Source: an uncultured Tateyamaria sp. (GTDB taxonomy: Bacteria; Pseudomonadota; Alphaproteobacteria; Rhodobacterales; Rhodobacteraceae). From it: a DNA stretch of 64,000 nucleotides. The stretch lies in contig NZ_CANMBJ010000006.1 of the NCBI RefSeq assembly GCF_947496075.1, positions 543,001-607,000 of the forward strand. Reading direction: 5' to 3'. The position numbers were made by a program, and so were the translations under genes. Of the stretch, positions 41,226 through 50,160 are shown piece by piece. Position 1 is the stretch's first letter. Each line of letters starts with the position of its first letter. The notes under the pieces are model-generated. The model searched no databases. It saw only the letters and a program-made list of their open reading frames with translations, and had not been told where the DNA came from.

Positions 41226-42212
41226 ATGCCAAAGGAACGTCTGAGTGTTGTCGTTACGCGACGGTTGCCCGCCGAGGTGGAAACCCGGTTGAGCGAACTG
41301 TTCGACGTCACCTTGCGCGACAGCGATGCGCCCATGACCCGCACCGAGTTGGTCGAGGCGATGAAGGCGGCTGATGTTCTGGTTCCCACGATCACCGACA
41401 CCGTGGATGGGGCCATGATCGGGCAAGCTGGCGAACGTTTGAAACTGATCGCGAACTATGGCGCAGGTGTTGATAATATTGATGTCTCGACGGCGCGGCA
41501 GCGCGGTATCCTGGTGTCAAACACGCCCGGTGTACTGACCGATGACACTGCCGACATGACCATGGGTCTGATCCTTGCCGTGACCCGCCGCCTGCCCGAA
41601 GGGCTGGCTGCGATGCAATCGGGCACATGGGACGGATGGGCGCCCACCGCATTCCTTGGCGGCCGGGTGGCCGGGCGCAGGCTCGGCATCCTTGGCATGG
41701 GTCGCATCGGACAGGCGGTTGCCCGCCGAGCGGCGGCTTTCGGGATGCAGGTGCACTACCACAACCGCCGCCGCCTGCGGCCCGAGATCGAAGAAGAGTT
41801 GCAAGCCACGTGGTGGGAGAGCCTGGACCAGATGGTGGCGCGCATGGACGTTATCAGCGTCAACTGTCCGCACACGCCCTCTACCTTTCACCTGATGAAT
41901 GCACGCCGTTTGAAACTGATGAAGCCGGATGCCGTGATCGTGAACACGTCGCGTGGCGAGGTGATTGATGAAAACGCCCTGACACGCATGTTGCGGGCGG
42001 GCGAGATCGCGGGGGCGGGCCTCGATGTCTATGAAAACGGGACCGAGGTGAACCCGCGCCTGCGCGAACTGAACAACGTTGTATTGTTGCCCCATATGGG
42101 TTCGGCCACCCGCGAAAGCCGGATCGAAATGGGCGAAAAGGTCATTATCAATATCAAGACCTTTGACGATGGTCACCGCCCACCTGATCAGGTCGTGCCG
42201 TCCATGCTTTGA
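41226..42212 (+). CDS. D-2-hydroxyacid dehydrogenase (glyoxylate/glycerate type)
   Basis: A 328-residue NAD(P)-dependent dehydrogenase. The nucleotide motif is LGILGMGRIGQAVA. Catalytic Arg is in VNTSRGEVIDE, Glu in the following segment (DVYENGTEVNP) and His in LLPHMGSATRE. The substrate-binding NYGAGVDNIDV is complete. It interconverts D-hydroxyacids such as glycerate or glyoxylate-derived glycolate. GGGAGGG precedes the ATG. It is about 70 bp upstream of ggt on the same strand. Confidence 0.9.
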   Translation: MPKERLSVVVTRRLPAEVETRLSELFDVTLRDSDAPMTRTELVEAMKAADVLVPTITDTVDGAMIGQAGERLKLIANYGAGVDNIDVSTARQRGILVSNTPGVLTDDTADMTMGLILAVTRRLPEGLAAMQSGTWDGWAPTAFLGGRVAGRRLGILGMGRIGQAVARRAAAFGMQVHYHNRRRLRPEIEEELQATWWESLDQMVARMDVISVNCPHTPSTFHLMNARRLKLMKPDAVIVNTSRGEVIDENALTRMLRAGEIAGAGLDVYENGTEVNPRLRELNNVVLLPHMGSATRESRIEMGEKVIINIKTFDDGHRPPDQVVPSML

Positions 42213-42285
42213 TGCCCCGGGCGGCACAGCTGCCCGGTTTTTTGACCGCCGAATTGACGAGCCTGCCGCGCCAAAGGAGGATCCC

Positions 42286-44067
42286 ATGCGCTTTTCCCTG
42301 ACCGTTGCCTTTACCCTGATCGCAGGGGCCGCGTTGGCCCAGCAAACCGCGGACGCCGTCCAGCCCGAAGGCGGGACTGAAGGCGCAGCGGTTGCGACCA
42401 CAGAAGCCATTGCCGCGGCACAAGTATCCAAGGATGCAGGCCAGCCCGTCACGGCGCAAAGCTATATGGTTGCCGCTGCCAACCCGTTGGCCGTGCAGGC
42501 CGGCGCCGAAGTGCTTGCGAAGGGCGGCACCGCAGCGGACGCACTTGTGGCCGTGCAGGTCGTTCTGGGATTGGTTGAGCCACAATCGTCCGGCCTGGGA
42601 GGAGGCGCGTTCCTGGTCTGGTATGATGCTGAAACACAGGAATTGACGACACTTGATGGGCGCGAAACGGCGCCGTTGGCAGCAACGCCGCAGCTATTCC
42701 AGACAGAGGATGGGGAGCCCATGGGCTTCTTCGATGCGGTCGTTGGAGGGCGGTCCGTTGGCACGCCGGGAACACCCGCGCTCTTGGAAGAGGTGCATCA
42801 ACGTTGGGGCAGCCAACCTTGGCCCAGCCTTTTCGACTCAGCGATTGGGCTGGCCGATGACGGGTTCGAAGTATCACCACGTCTTGCGGGTTTGATCGAA
42901 CAGGATGCAGAACGCCTGGGTCGCTTCCCCGTGACTGCTGACTATTTCCTGCCTGATGGCACGCCGCTGAGCGCGGGCACAGTGTTGCAGAACCCGGAAT
43001 ATGCCGAAACCTTGCGGGTCTTGGCGGCCGAAGGTGCGGACGGCTTTTACACCGGCAAAATCGCGCAGGACATCATGGCGACGGTGCAGTTTGCAGCGGG
43101 CAATCCCGGCGTTCTGTCCGAGCTTGATCTGGCGGTCTACCAGGTCAAGGAACGTGCACCGGTCTGTGTTACCTACCGGGCACATGATGTCTGCGGGATG
43201 GGTCCGCCATCGTCGGGGGCGCTGACTGTGGGTCAGATCCTGGGGATGCTGAACAGCTACGATCTTGCCGAGCTTGGGGCAGAAAATCCGGAAAGCTGGC
43301 GGTTGATCGGTGACGCATCGCGTCTCGCGTTTGCGGATCGGGGGCGGTACATGGCTGATAGCGACTTCGTTCCAATGCCCACCGCCGGTCTGGTCGATCC
43401 TGCCTACCTTGCCGACCGCGCCGGGCAACTGAACGGAGAGACTGCCCTGGCCGATGTTGCCCCGGGCAATCCGGCCTTTGATCACAGCAGTCTTTGGGCC
43501 GATGACCAAAGCCTAGAACTGCCTTCGACGTCACACATCTCGATTGTTGATGCGTATGGCAATGTGGCTTCGATGACGACGACCATTGAAAACGCATTTG
43601 GCTCACGGCTGATGGTGCATGGGTTCCTTCTGAACAACGAGCTGACCGACTTCAGCTTCAGCACCCATGTGGACGGCGTGCCGATTGCGAATGCGCTTGC
43701 ACCGGGCAAACGTCCCCGCTCGTCCATGTCGCCGACCATCGTGATGAAGGATGACGCGCCGGTGCTGGCCATCGGCTCGCCCGGTGGCAGCCGCATCATC
43801 GGCTACACAGCCAAGTCGATCATCGCATGGATGGACTGGGGGATGGACGTGCAGCAGGCCGTCAGTCTGCCCCACGCCGTGAACCGGTTTGGCACCTACG
43901 ATTTCGAAGAAGGCACATCGGCGGCCGATCTGGCCCCCGCAATGGAAGCGCTTGGCTTTGAAGTCAATGTGCGTGGGTTGAATTCCGGTCTGCATGCGAT
44001 TGAGATTGGTGAAACGCTGCAAGGCGGGGCCGATCCGCGCCGTGAAGGCATTGCGCTGGGCGACTGA
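42286..44067 (+). CDS. ggt: Gamma-glutamyltransferase
   Basis: A 593-residue exported N-terminal nucleophile hydrolase. The signal peptide (MRFSLTVAFTLIAGAALAQ) follows AAAGGAGG. The autoprocessing nucleophile is expected at Thr415, in STSHIS; LNNELTDFSF and GSPGGSRIIGY are conserved in the small subunit. It cleaves glutathione and other gamma-glutamyl compounds in the periplasm. It precedes a D-lactate/glycolate dehydrogenase by 26 bp. A much longer upstream frame would overlap the dehydrogenase and lacks support. Confidence 0.93.
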   Translation: MRFSLTVAFTLIAGAALAQQTADAVQPEGGTEGAAVATTEAIAAAQVSKDAGQPVTAQSYMVAAANPLAVQAGAEVLAKGGTAADALVAVQVVLGLVEPQSSGLGGGAFLVWYDAETQELTTLDGRETAPLAATPQLFQTEDGEPMGFFDAVVGGRSVGTPGTPALLEEVHQRWGSQPWPSLFDSAIGLADDGFEVSPRLAGLIEQDAERLGRFPVTADYFLPDGTPLSAGTVLQNPEYAETLRVLAAEGADGFYTGKIAQDIMATVQFAAGNPGVLSELDLAVYQVKERAPVCVTYRAHDVCGMGPPSSGALTVGQILGMLNSYDLAELGAENPESWRLIGDASRLAFADRGRYMADSDFVPMPTAGLVDPAYLADRAGQLNGETALADVAPGNPAFDHSSLWADDQSLELPSTSHISIVDAYGNVASMTTTIENAFGSRLMVHGFLLNNELTDFSFSTHVDGVPIANALAPGKRPRSSMSPTIVMKDDAPVLAIGSPGGSRIIGYTAKSIIAWMDWGMDVQQAVSLPHAVNRFGTYDFEEGTSAADLAPAMEALGFEVNVRGLNSGLHAIEIGETLQGGADPRREGIALGD

Positions 44068-44093
44068 CGCTCGGCGACAAGGGGAGAATACAC

Positions 44094-45503
44094 ATGCCGC
44101 AGGCCATTGATCTGCCACGCAACGAAGAGGGGATTGCCACGGCGCTTGGCATCCTCAAGCAGAAGTTCGGGGACCAATTCCATACCGGTCAGGCCATGCG
44201 CGACCAGCACGCCCACACCACGACGTGGATCCGGGCGCAGGCGCCGGATGCGGTTGTGTTCCCCACCTCGACTAAGGAAGTGTCGGACATCATAAAGGTG
44301 TGCGCGACGCATCAGGTGCCTGTGATCCCCTTTGGCACTGGCACGTCGCTCGAGGGACACGTGAATGCGCCGGCGGGTGGCGTATCCGTGGATCTGACCC
44401 AGATGGACCAGATACTCGCCGTGAATGCCGAAGACCTTGATTGCGTCGTGCAACCGGGTGTGACGCGAGAGCAGTTGAACACCTATCTGCGGGACAGGGG
44501 GCTCTTCTTTCCCATTGATCCCGGTGCGAATGCATCGCTGGGTGGGATGGCCTCGACCCGCGCTTCGGGCACCAACGCGGTGCGCTATGGCACGATGAAG
44601 GACAATGTGCTGGCGCTTGAGGCTGTGATGGCCGATGGGCGGGTCATCCGCACGGCGCAGCGGGCCAAGAAAACATCAGCAGGCTATGACATGACACGCT
44701 TGCTGATCGGGTCCGAGGGCACGCTGGGTCTGATCACCGAGATCACGCTGAAACTGCAGGGTATCCCGGAGGCTATCTCTGCGGCGCGCATGTCCTTTCC
44801 CTCCATCGATGCCGCCTGCCAGGCCGTGATGACGACGATCCAGTATGGCATTCCCGTTGCGCGGATCGAGCTGATGGACGCGCTGAACGTGAAGGCGGCG
44901 AATGATTATGCAGGTCTAACCCTGCCAGAGACACCGTTGCTTTTGCTGGAATTCCACGGCTCGGACAGTGGTGTGATCGAACAGGCAGAGATGTTTGGTT
45001 CTATCGCCGAGGATGCGGGAGGCACCGACTTTGCAACGACCGCGACGGCAGAAGAACGCAACAAGCTGTGGAAAGCGCGGCACGACCTGTATTGGGCAAC
45101 CTTGCAATTGCGCCCCGGCGCACAAGGGATCTCGACCGATGTTTGCGTGCCCATCTCGCGACTGGCTGAGGCCGTGACAGGCGCGCAGGCCAAGGCGGAG
45201 GAGCTTGGGCTTCTGGCCCCAATCGTCGGGCATGTGGGTGATGGCAATTTTCATAGCCTCGTGCTGATCGATATGGAAAACGCCGAGGAGGTGCGTCGCG
45301 CCGAGGAGTTCACGGCCTTCCTTGCGGACGAGGCAATCCGGATGGACGGCACCTGCACCGGTGAGCATGGCATCGGTCAGGGCAAGATGCCCTATCTGGT
45401 CAAGGAACTGGGGCCCACGGTCGAATATATGGCCGCGATCAAGACGGCGCTGGATCCACAAAACATCATGAACCCGGGTAAGATCTTTGGCCCGCGTCGC
45501 TAA
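44094..45503 (+). CDS. FAD-binding D-lactate/glycolate dehydrogenase (GlcD/Dld type)
   Basis: A 469-residue VAO-family flavoprotein. The N-terminal FAD domain has PVIPFGTGTSLEGHV and the IDPGANASLGGM block. The C-terminal cap has GHVGDGNFH, GTCTGEHGIGQGK and the terminal PQNIMNPGKIF signature. It oxidises D-lactate or glycolate, passing electrons to a quinone or cytochrome. AAGGGGAGA precedes the ATG. It may extend the role of the upstream 2-hydroxyacid dehydrogenase. Confidence 0.9.
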   Translation: MPQAIDLPRNEEGIATALGILKQKFGDQFHTGQAMRDQHAHTTTWIRAQAPDAVVFPTSTKEVSDIIKVCATHQVPVIPFGTGTSLEGHVNAPAGGVSVDLTQMDQILAVNAEDLDCVVQPGVTREQLNTYLRDRGLFFPIDPGANASLGGMASTRASGTNAVRYGTMKDNVLALEAVMADGRVIRTAQRAKKTSAGYDMTRLLIGSEGTLGLITEITLKLQGIPEAISAARMSFPSIDAACQAVMTTIQYGIPVARIELMDALNVKAANDYAGLTLPETPLLLLEFHGSDSGVIEQAEMFGSIAEDAGGTDFATTATAEERNKLWKARHDLYWATLQLRPGAQGISTDVCVPISRLAEAVTGAQAKAEELGLLAPIVGHVGDGNFHSLVLIDMENAEEVRRAEEFTAFLADEAIRMDGTCTGEHGIGQGKMPYLVKELGPTVEYMAAIKTALDPQNIMNPGKIFGPRR

Positions 45504-46122
45504 GGCAATCGCGACGTTTCTGTGCGTGGTGATGGCAGGTGTCGCGCTGGCGCAAGACACGGCGCGCTACCGTGTCGATGTGACGTTCAATTGGACGGCA
45601 GCGGATGACCTGGACGCGCATTGGAGCAGGTTGATCGCCTTTGCGCATTCATCGCGGTACAGCCTTTTCCAGGACGGAGAAACAGCCTCGAGCGGTTTGG
45701 CCCTTGTCGCCACAAACGGGCGCGTCAGCGTGCTTGAAGCGGAACTGGCCGAGGGGCGCAGGCGTGGCCGCGTCGGCGAGCATGTGGTGTTGCCGGGAGT
45801 CGCCAGCCCAGGGGCGTTTTCCTTTGAGTTGATGGTGGATGAGACGTTGAGCCGTGTGTCCTTTGCGACGATGCTTGCGCCCAGTCCGGATTGGTTTTCC
45901 GGCGCCAGCGGCGTGCAATTGCGCGCCGAAGACATATGGCGGGATCAGGTGACCGTTGTGCTGTGGCCGTGGGACGCGGGGGCAGACAGTGGACCGGATT
46001 ACACCGGCCCAAATGTCGAAACGCAGCCGCGCCAGTCTGTCCGCCTGCTGACCCATCCCGATTTTCTGACCGCAGATGGTCTTGCCCCCATCGGACAGGC
46101 CTCCTTTACCCGTTTGCCTTGA
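45487..46122 (+). CDS. Secreted spondin-domain protein
   Basis: A 211-residue protein with a signal peptide (ending near VALAQD) and one spondin N-type domain. YRVDVTFNWTA, FSFELMVDETLSRVSFATML, APSPDWFSGASGVQL and LWPWDAGADSGPDYTGPN are the conserved blocks, including the metal-binding DAGxDSG. Function in bacteria is unknown; spondin domains bind extracellular partners in animals. The only upstream start is TTG at 45487, overlapping the previous gene by 17 bp; a GTG or ATG within the signal peptide would truncate it. Confidence 0.8.
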   Translation: MARVAKAIATFLCVVMAGVALAQDTARYRVDVTFNWTAADDLDAHWSRLIAFAHSSRYSLFQDGETASSGLALVATNGRVSVLEAELAEGRRRGRVGEHVVLPGVASPGAFSFELMVDETLSRVSFATMLAPSPDWFSGASGVQLRAEDIWRDQVTVVLWPWDAGADSGPDYTGPNVETQPRQSVRLLTHPDFLTADGLAPIGQASFTRLP

Positions 46123-46156
46123 TCCTGCGGACGCCTGCGGCGACGCTGTCTGTTTA

Positions 46157-46202
46157 TTGGGGGCCAGCCCCCAAACCCCCGGGATTTTTTGAAACAGGGA
46201 AG
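46157..46202 (+). repeat. Hairpin plus T-run repeat element, copy B
   Basis: GGGGG-CCAG-CCCCC at 46159-46172, then CCCCCGGGATTTTTT and GAAACAGGGAA. It lies in the 190-bp gap before the dimethylglycine dehydrogenase gene and can act as terminator for the spondin gene or as leader of the next. It shares its tail with copies A (26286) and C (62644). Confidence 0.65.
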
Positions 46203-46312
46203 AAGGGACGTGTCGCGGGCGTCGTTTTTCTGCAGCGTTCGGTCGGCTTGTTGGCGCGGCGCGCGTGTTGTTTTCCTAGAACAACGGGGACGGATTGCGA
46301 AGGAATCGGGAC

Positions 46313-48814
46313 ATGAAAACTCAGGTCAAAGCATTGGTTGTCGGCGGCGGCGCTGTCGGAACCTCGATTGCCTACCATCTGGCGCGTGCGGGCTGGGACG
46401 ACGTGATGCTGCTTGAACGGGACGAGTTGACCTCTGGCTCGACATGGCATGCTGCTGGCTTGCTGCCCTATTTCAACATGTCCTATGCCACGACCCACAT
46501 CCACGACTACTCGATCAAGTTCTACAAGACACTTGAGGAAGAGACGGGGCTGAACGCGGGCTTCGCCGTTGTGGGCAACCTCCGCATGGCGCAAACTCAA
46601 GAGCGCATGGACGAATACATGCTCTATGCCTCAACGGCCGAGACCTGCGGGGTGCCTTACGAGTTCATGACGCCTGATGAGATCAAGGCGAAGTGGCCCC
46701 TGATCCGGACTGAGGATTTGAAGGGCGCGCTGTATCACCAGACGGACGGCTATATTAACCCCGCTGATGTCACGATGGCGATGGCCAAGGGTGCGCGCCA
46801 GCGCGGCGTGATGATCGAGCGGAAGTGGCAGGCCGATGCCTTTCACTGGAACGGTGAGGCTTGGGAGGTCACGGCCACCAAGATGGTGGAGAAGGGCGGC
46901 AATCTTGTACCCTCTGACGAGCAGGTGGTGATCACGGCTGAGCATGTTGTGACTGCCAGCGGCAACCATGCGCAGCGCACGGCCCAAATGCTGGGTATCA
47001 AGATGCCCGCCATCCCTGTTGAACACCAGTTCATCGTGATGGAGCAGGACCCCGAGCTTGTGAAGTACCGGGCCGAGGGCAATGCCGAGCACCCGGTCAT
47101 TCGCGATGCCGACGCGCAGTCCTACGTCCGCGAGGAGCGCGGCGGTTGGATCCTTGGGGTGTATGAAAAGAATGCGCCTGCGCGATTCGAACATGGGGTG
47201 CCGGACAGCTTCCGGGCGGACCTGTTCCAGCTGGATCTGGAGCGGATCGAAGACCAGTACATGGCGATGATCCATCGCGTGCCGTCTTGCGAAGAAAGCG
47301 GTCTCAAGGACGATTTCAATGGCCCGATCTGCTACACGCCGGATGGCAACCCGCTGGTCGGCCCCGCGCCCGGGTTGGACAACATGTGGCTGGCCGAAGG
47401 GTTCTCATTTGGCATCACCGCCGCTGGCGGCACCGGGTATTACCTTGCCCAGATGATGGTCGAGGGGGAGGCCGAGATCGACATGGCCTCGCTTGATCCC
47501 AAGCGCTACGGCGACTGGATGACGACCGAATATGCTGCGCGCAAGAACGAGGAATGCTACGAGCACGTCTATATCCTGCACCACCCCGACGAAGAGCGTG
47601 AAGCGTGCCGTCCGTTGCGGACAGGTCCGGCCTATGACCGGCAAAAGGCGGCAGGCGCACAGTTTGGCTGCGTGAACGGGTTCGAGCGCCCCAACTATTA
47701 CGGCCCTCTGGATGCGCCGGACAGTTTTGATCACGATGCCAGGTCCTTCCGCCGGGGCGGTTGGTGGCAATACGCCCATGATGAGGCCCAGGCGATCCGT
47801 GAGGGCGTTGGTCTCGTCGACGCGACGGCGTTTACCAAGCACCGGATCAGTGGGCCGGGGGCCACGGCATTCCTGGATTGGTTCACCACCAACAAGCTGC
47901 CCAAGGTCGGGCGCATCAACCTGACCTATGCCTTGACCGTTGCGGGCACGACACGCACGGAATACACCATCGTGCGGCTGGCCCAGGATGACTATTACCT
48001 CGTGTCGGCAGGCGCATGGCACGCCTATGATCAGGATTACCTCTACAAGGCGATCATGGAGAAAGAGGCCGAGTTCGGGCGCATCAACGAAGAGGACGTG
48101 ACGACCAAGTGGGGCGTATTCGCCATTGCCGGGCCAAAATCGCGGGATGTGCTGAACGAGCTGGTCAAGGATGCGGACCCGTCGACCGTGCTGTCAAACA
48201 AGCGTTTCCCTTGGCTGTCCTACCGGGATATCGAACTGGGCATGTGCCCCGTACGCGCCATCCGCGTGGCCTATACTGGCGAGCTGGGGTGGGAACTGCA
48301 CCATCCAATCGAGATGCAGAACTACCTGTGGGATCAGCTTGTCCAGGCGGGCGAGAAGCACGGGATGAAACTGGTGGGCGCACGCGCGCAGAACTGGTTG
48401 CGACAGGAAAAATCCTATCGCGCGTTCGGGACCGAACTGGGCCGCGATGCGACCCCGATGGAAGCTGATTTGCCCCGTTTCGTTGACCTGTCCAAGGATT
48501 TCCATGGCAAGGCGGCGATGGAAAAGATTGGCGTCCGTTCGACTTGCGTCACCGTATTGATCGACGGGCCTGATGATGCAGACCCTTGGGGACGTGAAGC
48601 CCTCTATCACGGGGATACACGTGTCGGACGTTTGACCTCTGGCGGGTATTCGGTCGCTTTCGGCAAATCGATTGGCATGGGATATGTCCAGCCCGATCTG
48701 GCTTTACCGGGCACACAGCTGCAGGTCAGGATGTTCGACAAACTTTGGCAGGCAGAAATTGTCAGCGACAGCCCCTACGATCCAAAGAACGAGGTGATCC
48801 GCAAGGATGGGTGA
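46313..48814 (+). CDS. Dimethylglycine/sarcosine dehydrogenase-type FAD oxidoreductase
   Basis: An 833-residue two-module enzyme. The N-terminal DAO module has the dinucleotide motif VVGGGAVGTS and SGSTWHAAGL, where His46 matches the residue that covalently binds FAD in dimethylglycine dehydrogenase. The C-terminal half is a GcvT-type folate-binding module (GVFAIAGPKSRDVLNEL, YTGELGWELHHP, RLTSGGYS). It demethylates N-methylglycines and transfers the one-carbon unit to tetrahydrofolate. GAAGGAATC precedes the ATG at 46313. It fits catabolism of betaine-type osmolytes. Confidence 0.88.
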   Translation: MKTQVKALVVGGGAVGTSIAYHLARAGWDDVMLLERDELTSGSTWHAAGLLPYFNMSYATTHIHDYSIKFYKTLEEETGLNAGFAVVGNLRMAQTQERMDEYMLYASTAETCGVPYEFMTPDEIKAKWPLIRTEDLKGALYHQTDGYINPADVTMAMAKGARQRGVMIERKWQADAFHWNGEAWEVTATKMVEKGGNLVPSDEQVVITAEHVVTASGNHAQRTAQMLGIKMPAIPVEHQFIVMEQDPELVKYRAEGNAEHPVIRDADAQSYVREERGGWILGVYEKNAPARFEHGVPDSFRADLFQLDLERIEDQYMAMIHRVPSCEESGLKDDFNGPICYTPDGNPLVGPAPGLDNMWLAEGFSFGITAAGGTGYYLAQMMVEGEAEIDMASLDPKRYGDWMTTEYAARKNEECYEHVYILHHPDEEREACRPLRTGPAYDRQKAAGAQFGCVNGFERPNYYGPLDAPDSFDHDARSFRRGGWWQYAHDEAQAIREGVGLVDATAFTKHRISGPGATAFLDWFTTNKLPKVGRINLTYALTVAGTTRTEYTIVRLAQDDYYLVSAGAWHAYDQDYLYKAIMEKEAEFGRINEEDVTTKWGVFAIAGPKSRDVLNELVKDADPSTVLSNKRFPWLSYRDIELGMCPVRAIRVAYTGELGWELHHPIEMQNYLWDQLVQAGEKHGMKLVGARAQNWLRQEKSYRAFGTELGRDATPMEADLPRFVDLSKDFHGKAAMEKIGVRSTCVTVLIDGPDDADPWGREALYHGDTRVGRLTSGGYSVAFGKSIGMGYVQPDLALPGTQLQVRMFDKLWQAEIVSDSPYDPKNEVIRKDG

Positions 48815-48912
48815 ACCCGCCGATTGAAGGGGGATCACTCGCCTGTTGGTTGACTCGGCTGGCGCGTCGCTTAATTGTCCGCTTCAATATTGGAAAAAGG
48901 CGTTGCACCACG

Positions 48913-50157
48913 ATGAATCTAATAAAGATTTTTGTATTTGGCATCGGCGCAGCGCTTGCATCAGCGGTGTCACTCAGCGCTCAGGACGTTTTGCGCCCTG
49001 CCAAGATCGCCACCGTTCAGGAAACAGAAGCAACGATCCAGCGTACGTATCCTGCGATTGTGTTGCCCTCCGAAGAGGTTGAGCTGTCGTTTCGCGTCAG
49101 TGGGCGGGTCATTGAACTCCCCATTCGTGGTGCACAGGATGTGGCGCTGGGTGCGTTGATTGCGCAGATCGACCCGCGCGACTTCGAACGCCAGATTGCC
49201 CAGCTTGAAAGCTCACGTGATCAGTCGGCAGCCCAGCTCCGCGCATTGCGAACAGGCGCGCGTGCGGAAGAGATTGTTGCGCTGGAAGCCGCAGTTGAAT
49301 CGGCCCAGGCCCAAGTTGACCAGGCCCGTGATCAGGCCGAACGGACACGCGAGTTGGCGGAACGTGGCGTTGTTGCCGCTGCCCGTCTTGAACAGGATGA
49401 GGCGTCCTTGCGTGTTGCCGAAGCGAACCTGCGGGCGCAGCAAGAACAATTGATCATCGGGCAATCCGGTGGTCGAGCGGAAGACATTGAAGCGGCTGAG
49501 GCGGCCTTGCGCGGGCTTGAAGCGCAATTGCAGGTGGCAAACGACAATCTTGATGACGCAACGCTGACGGCGCCTTTTGCGGGCATCATCTCGCGCCGTG
49601 ATATCGACAACTTCACGAATGTGCAGGCGGGCCAAAGCATTGCGCTGCTGCAAAACATCGACACCGTGCACCTTGCCTTTGATGTGCCGGGGCCGGATGT
49701 GGTCGCGCTGTCCGCAAACGGACAGGACCAGATCCAATCCCAGGTTCAGTTTGACGCGTTGCCGGGGCAAACCTTTGACGCAGAGGTGGTGGAATTCTCT
49801 GTTCAGGCCGACGCCGCCACCCAAACCTATCGGGGGCGGGTCAGTGTCGCGCAACCAAACGGGTCCATCATTCTGCCTGGCATGGTTGGCCGCGCCTTGG
49901 CAACGGCCCCGGGGTCGGCGCCGGAGTTGCGTATTCCGCTGACATCAGTGGGCGCAGACCCCGATGGTTCGCCGTTTGTATGGCTGCTGGATGATGACAA
50001 CGCCGTGTCCAAGCAATCCGTCACGTTGGGCGAGGCCAGCGGCGCTGAGGTTGCCGTGACCGATGGGGTCAGCGCGGGGGACCGCGTGATTGCTGCTGGG
50101 GTCAGTCAGATCGTTGACGGGATGACCATACGCCCGATCACTCGGGTTGGAGATTAA
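48913..50157 (+). CDS. RND efflux periplasmic adaptor subunit (second system)
   Basis: A 414-residue membrane-fusion protein with a signal peptide (MNLIKIFVFGIGAALASAVSLSA). The barrel half ELSFRVSGRVIELPI, a long helical hairpin rich in Ala-Gln (about residues 85-185) and the return strand LTAPFAGIISRRDIDNFTNV are clear. It was called from the ATG at 48913. Its stop lies 3 bases before the pump gene's ATG, so the pair is coupled. Confidence 0.92.
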   Translation: MNLIKIFVFGIGAALASAVSLSAQDVLRPAKIATVQETEATIQRTYPAIVLPSEEVELSFRVSGRVIELPIRGAQDVALGALIAQIDPRDFERQIAQLESSRDQSAAQLRALRTGARAEEIVALEAAVESAQAQVDQARDQAERTRELAERGVVAAARLEQDEASLRVAEANLRAQQEQLIIGQSGGRAEDIEAAEAALRGLEAQLQVANDNLDDATLTAPFAGIISRRDIDNFTNVQAGQSIALLQNIDTVHLAFDVPGPDVVALSANGQDQIQSQVQFDALPGQTFDAEVVEFSVQADAATQTYRGRVSVAQPNGSIILPGMVGRALATAPGSAPELRIPLTSVGADPDGSPFVWLLDDDNAVSKQSVTLGEASGAEVAVTDGVSAGDRVIAAGVSQIVDGMTIRPITRVGD

Positions 50158-50160
50158 GCT

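Noticed and set aside
42079-42285. N-terminal extension of gamma-glutamyltransferase overlapping the 2-hydroxyacid dehydrogenase
   Set aside because: The start at 42286 has a strong AAAGGAGG and begins with a normal signal peptide.
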